This document shows positions 32,940 through 42,255 of a DNA stretch of 42,778 nt, in pieces. The stretch is from Clostridia bacterium. Its GTDB lineage: Bacteria; Bacillota; Clostridia; Christensenellales; UBA1242. Position numbers and translations under genes: made by a program. The stretch is taken from the NCBI GenBank assembly GCA_900767835.1, contig CAAGAO010000011.1, forward strand, positions 1 through 42,778, in the 5' to 3' direction. How positions within the stretch are numbered: the stretch's first letter is position 1; each line of letters begins with the position of its first letter. The notes under the pieces were generated by a model, which searched no databases, was not told the DNA's origin, and saw only the letters and a program-made list of their open reading frames with translations.

Positions 32940-34757
32940 ATGTCAAAAGAAAAATGTTATGTTTTAAAACCAAAAAAAATAGAATACACAAAAGAGGAAA
33001 AACAAGTCGCAAAACTAAAAGAATTAAAGCCTTATTTAAAATATTACTCCCAATTTAAGTTAAGTTTAATATTTCTAACAATATTGTTATTGTTGTCAGG
33101 TGCTTGTGCAATTATAGCACCAATTTTAGGTGGTAAAATGCTAGCATATTTTACAAGTGATTTCAATGCAAAGACAATATTCTATTGTGCATTAATGATA
33201 CTAGTTATTGCATTGTTTAATACTTTATTGGGTTGGGGTATTGAAAGATTTTGGCAACTTACTAACAAAAATTCAACTTATAAAATGGTTGCTGATATGA
33301 CAAAAAGATTAAATGCAATAACTCAAAGTAGTTTTGATAATGCACAAAGTGGGGTGTTTACTACTAGAATTTATAGTGATGTTGGTACTGTTAGTAGAGT
33401 TCCAAGTAATTTTATAGATATGTCAATAAATATGTTAACCCAAGTAGGTTTTTTAACATATACATTCTATTTGAATATATACATAGGTTTATTTATGGTA
33501 GTGTATATTGCAGTTAGAATAATTATTGCATTTACCAAAATAAATATAAGACAAAAAGACAATAAAGTAACACGCAAAGATGGCGAAAAAGAAAACAGTT
33601 TTAGGAACGAGAATATTAGAGGTATAAAAGATATTAAAAGCATAAATGCAACTGATGCAATAATGGATAAATCACTATATTACACTCGTGAGAAAACAGA
33701 AAAAGAATACTATAGTTGTCTAAGACAAAATAATGTTTCAACACTAGGGAATGTCGTTACAGCCGGTTTAAACTTTGCATTTATATGTCTTTGCTTATAT
33801 CTTTTAACAAATAATTATATTGAAATTGCAATGTTTATTATTGCTTATAACTATAAAGGTAACATAAGAAATTTTGCAAATATGGTTGTTACAGCAAAAG
33901 GATATTTGAGCGATTGCTTATTCTCGGCACAACATTTAAATGAAATATTTGATGAGAGCAAATATCCAATTGAACATTTTGGATATAAAACATTAACAGA
34001 TGTAAAAGGTTTAGTAGAATTTAAAAATGTAAGTTTTGGATACAATGATAAGGTTAAAGTTTTAAACAATGTCAATATCACTTTCAATCCAAATAAAGTA
34101 TCTGCAATCGTTGGTTTGTCAGGGGCGGGTAAAAGCACGATTGTTTCACTTATTAATAGGTTATATGATATTAAAGATGGCGATGGCGAAATACTTTTAG
34201 ATGGTACAAACATAAAAGAATTAACTCGTGATTCTCTAAGGAATAATGTTTGTTGTATTACTCAAAGTCCTTATATTTACAATATGACTATCAGAGAAAA
34301 TTTATTGCTTGCAAAACAAGATGCAACAGATGATGAAATTGTTTGTGCTTTAAAAGAAGCAAATATTTACCAGTTTATTGAATCATTAGAAAAAGGTTTA
34401 GACTCAATATTGGGCGAAAATGGAATAATGCTTTCTGGTGGACAAAAACAACGAATTGCTATTGCAAGAGCCATATTAAAAAATAGTAAAGTGATAATGT
34501 TTGATGAGGCAACAAGCGCCTTGGATAATATAAACCAAGCAGAGATAAAAAAGACAATTTCATACCTATCTAAAGAACATACAATTGTAGTAATTGCTCA
34601 TAGATTAAGCACAATAGTTGATGCTGATAATATTATATTTATAAAAGATGGCAATGTTTTTGCACAAGGCAAACATAAAGACCTTATAAAAACTTGTCAA
34701 GATTATAAAAACCTATATATTGAAGAAGAAACCGATTTAAAGGAAGATGACCAATAA
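32940..34757 (+). CDS. ABC exporter, fused membrane and ATPase domains
   Basis: 605 residues. Six membrane helices in about 40-325 and a nucleotide-binding domain from about 355: Walker A VGLSGAGKSTIVSL (about 390), signature LSGGQKQRIAIARAIL (about 497), Walker B VIMFDEATSALD (about 518), switch His in VVIAHRLSTI. Half-transporter, expected to work as a homodimer or with a partner outside the window. Cargo unknown; no substrate gene nearby. AGGAG before the ATG. Coupled to the next gene by TAATG. Confidence 0.93.
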   Translation: MSKEKCYVLKPKKIEYTKEEKQVAKLKELKPYLKYYSQFKLSLIFLTILLLLSGACAIIAPILGGKMLAYFTSDFNAKTIFYCALMILVIALFNTLLGWGIERFWQLTNKNSTYKMVADMTKRLNAITQSSFDNAQSGVFTTRIYSDVGTVSRVPSNFIDMSINMLTQVGFLTYTFYLNIYIGLFMVVYIAVRIIIAFTKINIRQKDNKVTRKDGEKENSFRNENIRGIKDIKSINATDAIMDKSLYYTREKTEKEYYSCLRQNNVSTLGNVVTAGLNFAFICLCLYLLTNNYIEIAMFIIAYNYKGNIRNFANMVVTAKGYLSDCLFSAQHLNEIFDESKYPIEHFGYKTLTDVKGLVEFKNVSFGYNDKVKVLNNVNITFNPNKVSAIVGLSGAGKSTIVSLINRLYDIKDGDGEILLDGTNIKELTRDSLRNNVCCITQSPYIYNMTIRENLLLAKQDATDDEIVCALKEANIYQFIESLEKGLDSILGENGIMLSGGQKQRIAIARAILKNSKVIMFDEATSALDNINQAEIKKTISYLSKEHTIVVIAHRLSTIVDADNIIFIKDGNVFAQGKHKDLIKTCQDYKNLYIEEETDLKEDDQ

Positions 34758-35056
34758 TGAATATATTTGATTTAGTTTATGAAAAAGTTAAACAAATTCC
34801 TTTAGGAAAGGTAACAACATATGGTGAAATTGCAAAAAGTTTAGGAATTAATAACCCAAGGGTGGTTGGATATGCGTTGCACTCTAATAAACAATTTTTG
34901 ATTATCCCTTGCCATAGAGTTGTTACTAAAGATGGAAGTTTATCTAAAGGTTTTGCTTTTGGTGGGCAAGATATTCAAAGACAACTTTTAGAAAATGAAG
35001 GCGTTTTGTTTGTAAACGATAAAGTATATATGGAAAAATGTTTTTATAGTTTTTAA
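34757..35056 (+). CDS. Single-domain alkyltransferase-like protein (MGMT/Ogt family)
   Basis: 99 residues: only the DNA-binding/active-site domain. VYEKVKQIPLGKVTTYGEIAKSLG, the helix with NPRVVGYALHSN (the flipping Arg is present) and IPCHRVV with the acceptor Cys. Full-length MGMTs have an extra N-terminal domain; alkyltransferase-like proteins of similar length usually replace the Cys, so this one may be a minimal active enzyme. Start overlaps the stop of the ABC gene. Confidence 0.88.
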   Translation: MNIFDLVYEKVKQIPLGKVTTYGEIAKSLGINNPRVVGYALHSNKQFLIIPCHRVVTKDGSLSKGFAFGGQDIQRQLLENEGVLFVNDKVYMEKCFYSF

Positions 35057-35077
35057 TTTTTTTGCAAATAACTATTG

Positions 35078-35107
35078 TAAAATCGTGTGTTTTATGTTAA
35101 CATAAAA
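35078..35107 (+). promoter_or_regulatory. TAAAAT box and perfect 18-bp palindrome (candidate operator)
   Basis: A -10-like TAAAAT (35078-35083) is followed by TTTTATGTTAACATAAAA (35090-35107), two perfect 9-bp halves with no spacer, sitting where transcription should start and 19 nt before the next gene. Confidence 0.55.
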
Positions 35108-35126
35108 ATGAAATTAGGGGACGATT

Positions 35127-35822
35127 ATGAAAATTTTAAAAGATGTTGGTTTTTGCACTTGTTGTGGAAATTATTCCGAATATCCATATGGTGACGAAAA
35201 TTATAGTTTAGTAGAAAAAGATTTAAAAAACTACAAGAACTATAGAGATGTTTATGTATATAAATGTCCAAATTGTGGTTTTATTTCAACTGATATAGGT
35301 GGCGTAGAAGGGGTAATGTTTGGTGAAATTCGCAATTCGTTAGAATATAAAAATGCCCTTTCCTGTGAATATTTACAAGGCTTGCAAAATGAACATATTT
35401 GTGAAGATTTTTCAAAAGAAGTACCAGCAAACATATATGAGGCATATTCGTTTATATGCCTTGCAGAAAAAGACTATGAAAAGTATGTTAGAACAATAGC
35501 AAAAACAATAGAACTTAAGCAAGTATTAATAAGGAAATATCAAGCATCTCAAGATGAAGATAGTTTTGAAGATGACGAAGTAAACAATTATTATGATGAA
35601 GTAATTGATTTAATAAATAAAAGCATACAAATCAATAGAGAACAAATAGATTTCTATTTTACTCAAACCGAACTTAAAAATGTATTTTTAAAGTTATTGT
35701 ACATTGAAAATTTAATTAATCGTAATAAAAAAGAAGAAGCACAAAATCTATTTAACAAGTTAACTAAAAGTATTATTTTAAAGGAAGATTTAAAACAATA
35801 TTTTTTAGATTTATTGAAATAA
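35127..35822 (+). CDS. Zinc-ribbon protein with helical (TPR-like) C-terminus, DUF2225-like
   Basis: 231 residues. N-terminal CxxC pairs: CTCC (about 9-12) and CPNC (about 48-51), a four-Cys zinc site with an ISTDIGG loop. The rest is helical with a repeat-like stretch (YEAYSFICLAEKDYEKYVRTIAKTIELKQ, then EDD acidic segment). Resembles DUF2225 proteins, whose role is not known. AGGGGAC before the ATG. The PHP gene follows after 31 nt. Confidence 0.65.
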   Translation: MKILKDVGFCTCCGNYSEYPYGDENYSLVEKDLKNYKNYRDVYVYKCPNCGFISTDIGGVEGVMFGEIRNSLEYKNALSCEYLQGLQNEHICEDFSKEVPANIYEAYSFICLAEKDYEKYVRTIAKTIELKQVLIRKYQASQDEDSFEDDEVNNYYDEVIDLINKSIQINREQIDFYFTQTELKNVFLKLLYIENLINRNKKEEAQNLFNKLTKSIILKEDLKQYFLDLLK

Positions 35823-35853
35823 ACAATTACCAAATGATAAAAAGGGGAATTAT

Positions 35854-37566
35854 ATGGGAGATTATTCATTTATTGATATGCACATTCATACAGAATATTC
35901 CGATGAAGAAATGTGTGATATTACTATTGAACAACTGTTAGACCAAGCACAAAAAAAAGCGGAAAAATTAGGTAAAGATTGTGTAATTGCTATATCTGAC
36001 CATAACTCAATATTAGGAGTTAAAAAAGCAAGGGAGATTTTGGCTTCTAACGATGGTAAAATAAAATATCCAAATGTTAAACTTATAAATGGCATAGAAT
36101 TTACTACCGACCTTGTTGAGATGACAAGTTATTTTGAAGGTCAAAGAGTGTTTACTCGTTGCCACACTTTAGCCTATGGATATAATGATAAAGATAAAGA
36201 ATTAACGGCATATTCGCTTATAACTCATAAACATTTTACTAAAAATGATAATATAGGAATGCAAATTTGTTCAGCGAGAAGACTTGTGTGCGAAATGTAT
36301 AATATTAATATTCCATTTTCTGTCTATGAACCTTTGGTATATATGAATAAAAAGACAAAATTTAAAGACGAGTTTTTAAGAATTACAAAAGATTACGCAA
36401 AAGAAAATAAAATTTCAATTAATATAAATGAAATAAATAGTACAATATATCCATATATTTCTAACGAAGTAACCTATGTGAGAGAGGCTTCAGCAATGGG
36501 TAGATTAAAAGCCAGCGAAATTGGTAAAATCATCAAAGATGCTGGTGGGGAATTAGTTATTGCTCATCCAACTTTACTTCGTGTTACGGTTGACGGGTTA
36601 AAGTATCTTGCAAACAAAAATAGACTAAAATTTAGTGATTTGTATGTTCCTACAAGTGAAAAATATAAAAATAACACCGATTTAGGATATATTAAAAATA
36701 AAGAATTTGTATTTAATCAATTTCTAGATGCATATGAAAGTGTTGCTAGCATAAAAATAAGTGGTATAGAAAAATACTATTCTTCTAATTTTTCATCAAA
36801 AGTTGATGAAGTTGTGGAAAAAATTTGCGAGCAAAGAGGAATGTATGAAACTTGTGGTAGTGATTATCACGGAGAACATTTGCATACTGAAAAAAAGTTA
36901 GGTAATGTTTTACACAATGATATGCAAAGAGAGTATTGCAAGAAAAATGATTTATTAAGTTCAGATCCTTATCCAATTTATGTTTCTTCACTTTCTGCCG
37001 TTGACTATCATTTAAGTAATAAAAAAACAAAGTTACCAAACAAAACAATTTTAAAAGCAGAACAAAGAATTGTCCCTTTTAGAGAATTTGATGAACTAAA
37101 ATACTTAATGATAACAAGTAAAAAGAAATTAAAAGTTACAGAATCAACCTATAAAGAAACATCAAAAATTGATTTTGAAACAAGGATAGAAGAATTAAAA
37201 ACAGTTCTTGAAAAATTTGATAACATCTTAGATTTTAAAGAGTCGCCAAGAAAACAGGCAAAATTGATTTTAAGATTAAACCTTTTTGCTGAAAATATTA
37301 TGCTAGGAATAAGAGATGTTAAGTTTAAAGCAAATAAATACAATTATGTTAGGACATTAGAAACATATAAAGAGATAGCGGTTTTAATGAAAGAAATAAA
37401 TGACAAATTTAATAAATTAGTAATAGAAAATCCAAAAATTATAAAAGATTTGGCATACGATATGCGTTATTATTATAAACGCGGTTATACAACTATAGAC
37501 AAACTAGCAAATTTGCATTTTGATGCTCCGACAAATAAAGAAGTTGAAATGAAATTTGAAAAATAG
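35854..37566 (+). CDS. PHP-domain metal-dependent phosphoesterase, large form
   Basis: 570 residues. PHP motifs: IDMHIHTEYSD (His10, His12, Asp17), AISDHNS (about 48), IAHPT (about 237) and CGSDYHGEH (about 334). The motif spacing is wider than in small PHP enzymes because of an insert of about 120 residues (90-215). A helical C-terminal region (about 400-570) has no known domain. Likely hydrolyses a phosphate ester of unknown identity. AAGGGGA before the ATG. Confidence 0.8.
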   Translation: MGDYSFIDMHIHTEYSDEEMCDITIEQLLDQAQKKAEKLGKDCVIAISDHNSILGVKKAREILASNDGKIKYPNVKLINGIEFTTDLVEMTSYFEGQRVFTRCHTLAYGYNDKDKELTAYSLITHKHFTKNDNIGMQICSARRLVCEMYNINIPFSVYEPLVYMNKKTKFKDEFLRITKDYAKENKISININEINSTIYPYISNEVTYVREASAMGRLKASEIGKIIKDAGGELVIAHPTLLRVTVDGLKYLANKNRLKFSDLYVPTSEKYKNNTDLGYIKNKEFVFNQFLDAYESVASIKISGIEKYYSSNFSSKVDEVVEKICEQRGMYETCGSDYHGEHLHTEKKLGNVLHNDMQREYCKKNDLLSSDPYPIYVSSLSAVDYHLSNKKTKLPNKTILKAEQRIVPFREFDELKYLMITSKKKLKVTESTYKETSKIDFETRIEELKTVLEKFDNILDFKESPRKQAKLILRLNLFAENIMLGIRDVKFKANKYNYVRTLETYKEIAVLMKEINDKFNKLVIENPKIIKDLAYDMRYYYKRGYTTIDKLANLHFDAPTNKEVEMKFEK

Positions 37567-37584
37567 TAAAATATTATAACAAAG

Positions 37585-37627
37585 ATTGCTTATTTAACAT
37601 ATCATTATGTTGAAAAGCAATTTTTTT
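37585..37627 (+). terminator. Terminator of the zinc-ribbon–PHP operon
   Basis: ATTGCTT / AAGCAAT with an inner AACAT/ATGTT stem, then T7. Confidence 0.85.
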
Positions 37628-37665
37628 CAAAATTTGGTGTTAGTCTAAAAAGTGGTAAAAAGTAT

Positions 37666-37694
37666 TTGATTAAATATTTTAAATGTGGTATATT
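37666..37694 (+). promoter_or_regulatory. Promoter of tig
   Basis: -35 TTGATT (37666-37671), 17-bp spacer, -10 TATATT (37689-37694). Confidence 0.7.
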
Positions 37695-37728
37695 TGCTTG
37701 TACAAATTTTTAAAGGAGTATTTACATA

Positions 37729-39015
37729 ATGTACGAGATAGTTAAAAACGAAAAAAATGAAGTTGAAGTTAAAGTAACTTTAAATAAAGAAGAGTGGAAT
37801 GCATATGTTGAAAAAGCATATCAAGAAAACAAAGGCAAATTTAATATCCAAGGCTTTAGAAAAGGTTCTGCTCCAAGAAAAATTATAGAGAAAAATTATG
37901 GCGAGAGTGTATTTTTTGATGATGCATTAGATATTGCTTTTGCTGAGCAGTATGGTAAATTTTTGTCTGAGAATACAGGTCTTGACATTATTGACCAACC
38001 AAGTCTAACAGTTGATAAATTTGATGAAACAGGTCTTGTTTTAACAGCAAAAGCACCATTAATGCCAGAAGTTACTTTGGGCGAATATAAAGGTTTAACC
38101 ATTGAAAAATATACCGAGGAATTGGACGAAAAGAAAGTTGATAAAGAATTAAAAAATGCACAAGAACGCGGTGCTAGATTCGTTGAGGCACAAGAAGGCA
38201 CAGAAGCAAAACTTGGCGATTTTGTAACAATAGATTTTACAGGCTCAGTAGATGGTAAGGAATTTGAAGGAGGAAAAGCAGAGAACTACCGCCTTGAACT
38301 TGGCTCTCATAGTTTTATAGAAGGCTTTGAAGACCAAATTGTTGGTATGAAAGTTGGCGACGAAAGGGATATAAATGTTACTTTCCCAGAAGATTACCCA
38401 GCAGAAGAATTAAAAGGCAAAGCATCTGTATTTAAAATAGTTTTACACAAAATTGAGAACAAAGAACTTCCTGAACTAAATGATGAATTTGCTTCAAATG
38501 TTTCCGAATTTGAAACCTTAGAAGAATACAAAGCTGATATTAGAAAACATATGCAAGAAACTATTGACGAGCATATTAAACGCGAAAACGAAAATCGTTT
38601 GATTGACAAAGTTGTTGAAGGTGCAACAGTTGATATCCCAGAAGTATTAATTAATCGTCAATTAGATATGTTTATTCGCGACTTGGAAATGCGTTTGTCA
38701 TATCAAGGTATGAGACTTGAAGATTATTGCAAATATGTCAACACAACAGTTGAAGATTTAAGAAAAAGTTATAAACCACAAGCCGAAAAAGCAGTTAAAA
38801 CCCGTCTAGTGCTTGAAACTTTAATCAATAAAGAGGGTTTACTTGTTACTGATGAAGAATTAGATGCAAGACTTGCAACTGATGCTCAAAAATACAATAA
38901 ATTACTTGACGATTATAAAAAATCTATTAACGACAAAAACCTAGCATATATTAAAAATGACTTGTTAATGGATAAAGTTATCCTTTTTCTTACAAAAAAC
39001 AACACTTTAGCATAG
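37729..39015 (+). CDS. tig: Trigger factor
   Basis: 428 residues, full length. Ribosome-associated chaperone and prolyl isomerase for nascent chains. Ribosome-binding loop FRKGSAPRKI (about 43-52; common form GFRKGK.P), FKBP-type PPIase domain at about 155-245 (GDFVTIDFTGSVDG..FEGG and IEGFEDQIVGMKVGDE), and the C-terminal helical arms. AAAGGAG lies about 12 nt upstream of the ATG. It has its own promoter, and clpP and clpX follow, as in many Firmicutes. Confidence 0.97.
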   Translation: MYEIVKNEKNEVEVKVTLNKEEWNAYVEKAYQENKGKFNIQGFRKGSAPRKIIEKNYGESVFFDDALDIAFAEQYGKFLSENTGLDIIDQPSLTVDKFDETGLVLTAKAPLMPEVTLGEYKGLTIEKYTEELDEKKVDKELKNAQERGARFVEAQEGTEAKLGDFVTIDFTGSVDGKEFEGGKAENYRLELGSHSFIEGFEDQIVGMKVGDERDINVTFPEDYPAEELKGKASVFKIVLHKIENKELPELNDEFASNVSEFETLEEYKADIRKHMQETIDEHIKRENENRLIDKVVEGATVDIPEVLINRQLDMFIRDLEMRLSYQGMRLEDYCKYVNTTVEDLRKSYKPQAEKAVKTRLVLETLINKEGLLVTDEELDARLATDAQKYNKLLDDYKKSINDKNLAYIKNDLLMDKVILFLTKNNTLA

Positions 39016-39046
39016 AGTAAAAATAGTTCAATATGTGTATACTATT

Positions 39047-39080
39047 ATGGCAAAAGGCTTAAATTAGGCTTTTTGCCATT
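39047..39080 (+). terminator. Hairpin after tig, possible weak terminator
   Basis: ATGGCAAAA / TTTTGCCAT around a 15-nt inner part; the T-run is inside the stem rather than after it, so read-through into clpP is possible. Confidence 0.5.
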
Positions 39081-39311
39081 GTGCTAATTATTGGAAGTAA
39101 CACTATATGTTAATTAAAGCATAATTAACACAAGTACAAACTGCGGTGCAGAATTATTATTTTGTTAGTTAATACGAAATGTTGCATACTTTAAATTTAT
39201 TTCGATAGTATATACAGAGAAAGTATGTCATAAGCATTAAATAATTTTAAAATGGACATATTTTTATTAATACACAAGTCATAAAAACAACGAAAAATAA
39301 AAGGAGATTTT
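39081..39311. promoter_or_regulatory. tig–clpP intergenic region: hairpin and clpP promoter
   Basis: TGTTAATTA (39108-39116) and TAATTAACA (39122-39130) form a 9-bp inverted repeat. The likely clpP promoter is TTGCAT (39182-39187), 18-bp spacer, TAGTAT (39206-39211). No CIRCE element or clear CtsR heptad pair was found. Confidence 0.5.
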
Positions 39312-39893
39312 ATGCTTATACCAATGGTAGTGGACCAAACCACAAGTGGTGAAAGGTCTTATGATATTTATTCTAGACTTCTAGAAGACAGAATTATATT
39401 TTTAACAGGTGAAATTACTGACGAAACCGCCAATAGCGTTGTTGCACAGTTAATCTTTTTAGAAGGAAAAGACCCTGAAAAAGATATTTCATTATATATA
39501 AATAGCCCAGGTGGAAGTGTAAGTGCAGGACTTGCAATTTACGATACAATGAATTTCATTAAATGTGATGTTACTACAATATGTGTTGGGCTTGCAGCAT
39601 CAATGGGGGCATTTTTATTGTCTAGTGGTGCAAAAGGTAAACGCTATGCTTTACCTAATAGTGAGATTATGATTCATCAACCTTTGGGTGGTGCTCAAGG
39701 TCAAGCAAGTGATATCGAAATTCAAGCAAACCATATAAAACGAATAAAGGAAAAGATAAACAAAATTTTAGCCAGTCAGTCAGGGCAACCTTTAGAAAAA
39801 GTTCAAAAAGATACTGATAGAGATTTTTATATGTCAGCAGAAGAAGCGTTAGAGTATGGTTTAATAGATAAAATATTTGATAAAAGAGATTAG
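39312..39893 (+). CDS. clpP: ATP-dependent Clp protease proteolytic subunit
   Basis: 193 residues, normal length. Catalytic Ser in GLAASMGAFLLSSG (about 97), His in IMIHQPLGG (about 122), Asp in DTDRDFYM (about 171). Forms a tetradecameric chamber with ClpX or ClpC. AAAGGAG before the ATG; clpX follows after 9 nt. Confidence 0.97.
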   Translation: MLIPMVVDQTTSGERSYDIYSRLLEDRIIFLTGEITDETANSVVAQLIFLEGKDPEKDISLYINSPGGSVSAGLAIYDTMNFIKCDVTTICVGLAASMGAFLLSSGAKGKRYALPNSEIMIHQPLGGAQGQASDIEIQANHIKRIKEKINKILASQSGQPLEKVQKDTDRDFYMSAEEALEYGLIDKIFDKRD

Positions 39894-39902
39894 GAGCATA
39901 AT

Positions 39903-41201
39903 ATGGAATCTGAAAATAAATCAAAAGAAATGAAATGTTCTTTTTGTGGTAAGCCACAAAGAGTTGCTAAAAAATTAATTTCTAGTCCCAATGCAGATGC
40001 TTTTATTTGTGATGATTGTGTAGAAATTTGCCGAGAGATTATGAATCAGGCAATGCCAGAAAAATCATTAGGTAAGATTGATTTACCTATGCCAGAACAA
40101 ATTAAGGCTGAACTAGACAAATATATTATTGGTCAAGATGATGCTAAAAAAGTTCTATCAGTTGCAGTTTATAATCATTATAAAAGAATTAACTATAAGA
40201 TTGATAACGCGGAAAAGAATAAGCAAGAAGGCTATGATGACTATGTTGAACTTGATAAAAGTAATATATTAATGGTAGGACCAACTGGCTGTGGTAAAAC
40301 ACTTTTAGCAAAGACACTGGCAAAAATTTTAAAAGTTCCATTTGCATGTGCTGATGCAACAACTTTGACTCAAGCAGGTTATGTCGGTGATGATGTTGAA
40401 AATATATTACTAAAACTTATTCAAAATGCTGATTACGACATTAAAAAAGCGGAGCGTGGTATTATTTATATTGATGAAATTGATAAAATTACCCGCAAAA
40501 GTGAGAATACATCTATAACGCGTGATGTGTCTGGCGAAGGCGTTCAACAAGCATTGTTAAAAATTATAGAGAGTACCACAGCGAGTGTTCCTCCACAAGG
40601 AGGAAGAAAACACCCACAACAAGAGAATATTCAAATTGACACTACAAATATTTTATTTATATGTGGTGGAGCTTTTGTTGGACTTGAAAAAGTAATTAAA
40701 AATAGATTAAGCACATCTTCTCTTGGCTTTAATGCCGAAGTTAAAAAACAAAAAGATGAAAAACTAGAAAACTACTTTAAACAGGTTACTCCACAAGATT
40801 TTATAAAGTATGGACTTATCCCAGAATTTGTTGGTAGATTGCCAGTTGTTGTTGGGTTAAAAGATTTAGATGAAGAAGCCCTAGTTAAAATATTAACCGA
40901 ACCTAAAAATGCTATTGTAAAACAATATAGAAAACTATTAGAAATGGATAATATAGACCTAGAATTTGATAATGAGGCAATTAAAACAGTTGCAAAAAAA
41001 GCGATTGAATTAAAAACAGGGGCAAGAGGTCTTAGAACAATTTTAGAGGACCATATGCTTAATATTATGTACAATGCACCAGAGGATAAATCAATTCAAA
41101 AAATAGTTATTACGCCTAGTGTAATACTTGATAATGCATTACCGATTATTATTAGAAAACCAGAAGAACAAGATGTTCAATCAACCGCTGTAAATCAGTA
41201 A
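39903..41201 (+). CDS. clpX: ATP-dependent Clp protease ATP-binding subunit ClpX
   Basis: 432 residues. N-terminal zinc finger with CSFCGKP and CDDCVEIC; AAA+ core with GPTGCGKTLLAKTLAKIL (Walker A), IIYIDEIDKIT (Walker B) and pore-loop region; SLGFNAEV supplies the LGF loop that docks on ClpP; sensor region FVGRLPVVV and GARGLR. Unfolds substrates for ClpP. TAGGAG before the ATG. Operon clpP–clpX. Confidence 0.97.
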   Translation: MESENKSKEMKCSFCGKPQRVAKKLISSPNADAFICDDCVEICREIMNQAMPEKSLGKIDLPMPEQIKAELDKYIIGQDDAKKVLSVAVYNHYKRINYKIDNAEKNKQEGYDDYVELDKSNILMVGPTGCGKTLLAKTLAKILKVPFACADATTLTQAGYVGDDVENILLKLIQNADYDIKKAERGIIYIDEIDKITRKSENTSITRDVSGEGVQQALLKIIESTTASVPPQGGRKHPQQENIQIDTTNILFICGGAFVGLEKVIKNRLSTSSLGFNAEVKKQKDEKLENYFKQVTPQDFIKYGLIPEFVGRLPVVVGLKDLDEEALVKILTEPKNAIVKQYRKLLEMDNIDLEFDNEAIKTVAKKAIELKTGARGLRTILEDHMLNIMYNAPEDKSIQKIVITPSVILDNALPIIIRKPEEQDVQSTAVNQ

Positions 41202-41207
41202 ATGGCT

Positions 41208-41249
41208 AAAAACACGACAGAAAATTATTTTCATATGTCGTGTTTTTTT
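41208..41249 (+). terminator. Terminator of clpPX
   Basis: AAAAACACGACA / TGTCGTGTTTTTTT with a 16-nt loop. Confidence 0.9.
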
Positions 41250-41349
41250 AAGACTATAGAAATAGAATGAGCAAAGCGAGGTGTTATTCTTGCAATTAAT
41301 ATATAAATAAATACAAGTTATGGTTTATTTTATATTTTATTGATGTTTT

Positions 41350-41410
41350 TGGAAGTTTTGTCTGAATGCACACAAAGTGAAACGGAGCACATATTCAAGC
41401 AAAACTGAAG
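41350..41410. repeat. Dispersed structured repeat, copy 3 (hairpin part only)
   Basis: GGAAGTTTTGTCTGAATGCA to ATATTCAAGCAAAACTGA: matches the first hairpin of copies 1, 2 and 4, with a longer tip resembling copy 1 (ACAAAGTGAAACGGAGC). The multibranch part is missing; AT-rich sequence follows. The rest of the 41250-41472 gap holds nothing recognisable. Confidence 0.75.
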
Positions 41411-41472
41411 TATATATATAAAATATTATAAGTACTTATCCCGCGATATCAAAAATTTGCAGATTTTCAGTA

Positions 41473-41501
41473 TTGACATATTAACTTTACTATGTTAAAC
41501 T
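41473..41501 (+). promoter_or_regulatory. Promoter of the 175-residue membrane protein gene
   Basis: -35 TTGACA (41473-41478), 17-bp spacer, -10 TAAACT (41496-41501). Confidence 0.7.
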
Positions 41502-41529
41502 ATTTATGATTTAATAAAGGGGAAATAAT

Positions 41530-42057
41530 ATGAAAATTAAAGATGAATTAAAAGAAATCAAAAACAAAGATTTATCTACAATGTCAGAAAAAGAATTAAA
41601 AGAATATAAAGAGTATGTCTTAAATTATAGAAACAATGCAGAAACTAGAACAAAAGCTAAAAAACTGAAAGTTTTATATAATGTTTTAGGTACTGGAATG
41701 GCATTAGGTTCAATGTTCTTTTTGTTTAAAGGTATTTCTGCAATTATAGATAGTTTTACATTTGCTCCAGTTATATTAAACATTGGGTTAGTATGTGCTT
41801 TAGACGTAGCTGTTTATGTTTTTAAACATATTTATAAACATGCTGAAAGAAATAAAGACGAGATTAAACAAGTTTGTACTGAAAAATTAAGTGACATTTC
41901 TTTACAAGAAATTAAAAATGCTGAAAAAAAGGCTTCCAAAGAAAGTGTTGTTGATGAACATAAACAAGTTTTTGAAAAGGTTGAAGAACAAGAAGTTGTG
42001 AATACTCAAAAAGATATTGATATCCATAAATCGGCTGATGAAGGTATATCAAGATAG
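41530..42057 (+). CDS. Small membrane protein with charged flanks, unknown
   Basis: 175 residues. A charged helical N-terminus (1-45, Lys/Glu rich), two hydrophobic segments (about 47-72 and 76-97), then a long charged, probably coiled C-terminus (about 100-175). Both tails would lie on the same side, most likely the cytoplasm. AAGGGGA before the ATG. No family recognised. Confidence 0.65.
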   Translation: MKIKDELKEIKNKDLSTMSEKELKEYKEYVLNYRNNAETRTKAKKLKVLYNVLGTGMALGSMFFLFKGISAIIDSFTFAPVILNIGLVCALDVAVYVFKHIYKHAERNKDEIKQVCTEKLSDISLQEIKNAEKKASKESVVDEHKQVFEKVEEQEVVNTQKDIDIHKSADEGISR

Positions 42058-42093
42058 TTTTAGTATTGGACTTATATAAAATTTAATATTTAT

Positions 42094-42143
42094 TACAAAA
42101 AAGGGGCTATAAAGGAATAATTCTTTGTAATCTCTTTTTTTTT
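42094..42143 (+). terminator. Probable terminator of the small membrane protein gene
   Basis: Imperfect stem AAAAAGGGG.TATAAAGGAAT / ATTCTTTGTA.CTC with a final run of T. Confidence 0.55.
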
Positions 42144-42255
42144 GCTTGTAAGAATAATAAAAAATAAAATGAGTTTTTTATTAGAAAGTTGAATTATATT
42201 TGCAATTTCAAACATATTTTCTTAATAAAATTTTTCTAAAATATTTACAATACAA

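Noticed and set aside
39081..39311. CIRCE or CtsR control site before clpP
   Set aside because: No TTAGCACTC-type inverted repeat and no GGTCAAA-type heptad pair could be found; only an unrelated AT-rich inverted repeat is present.
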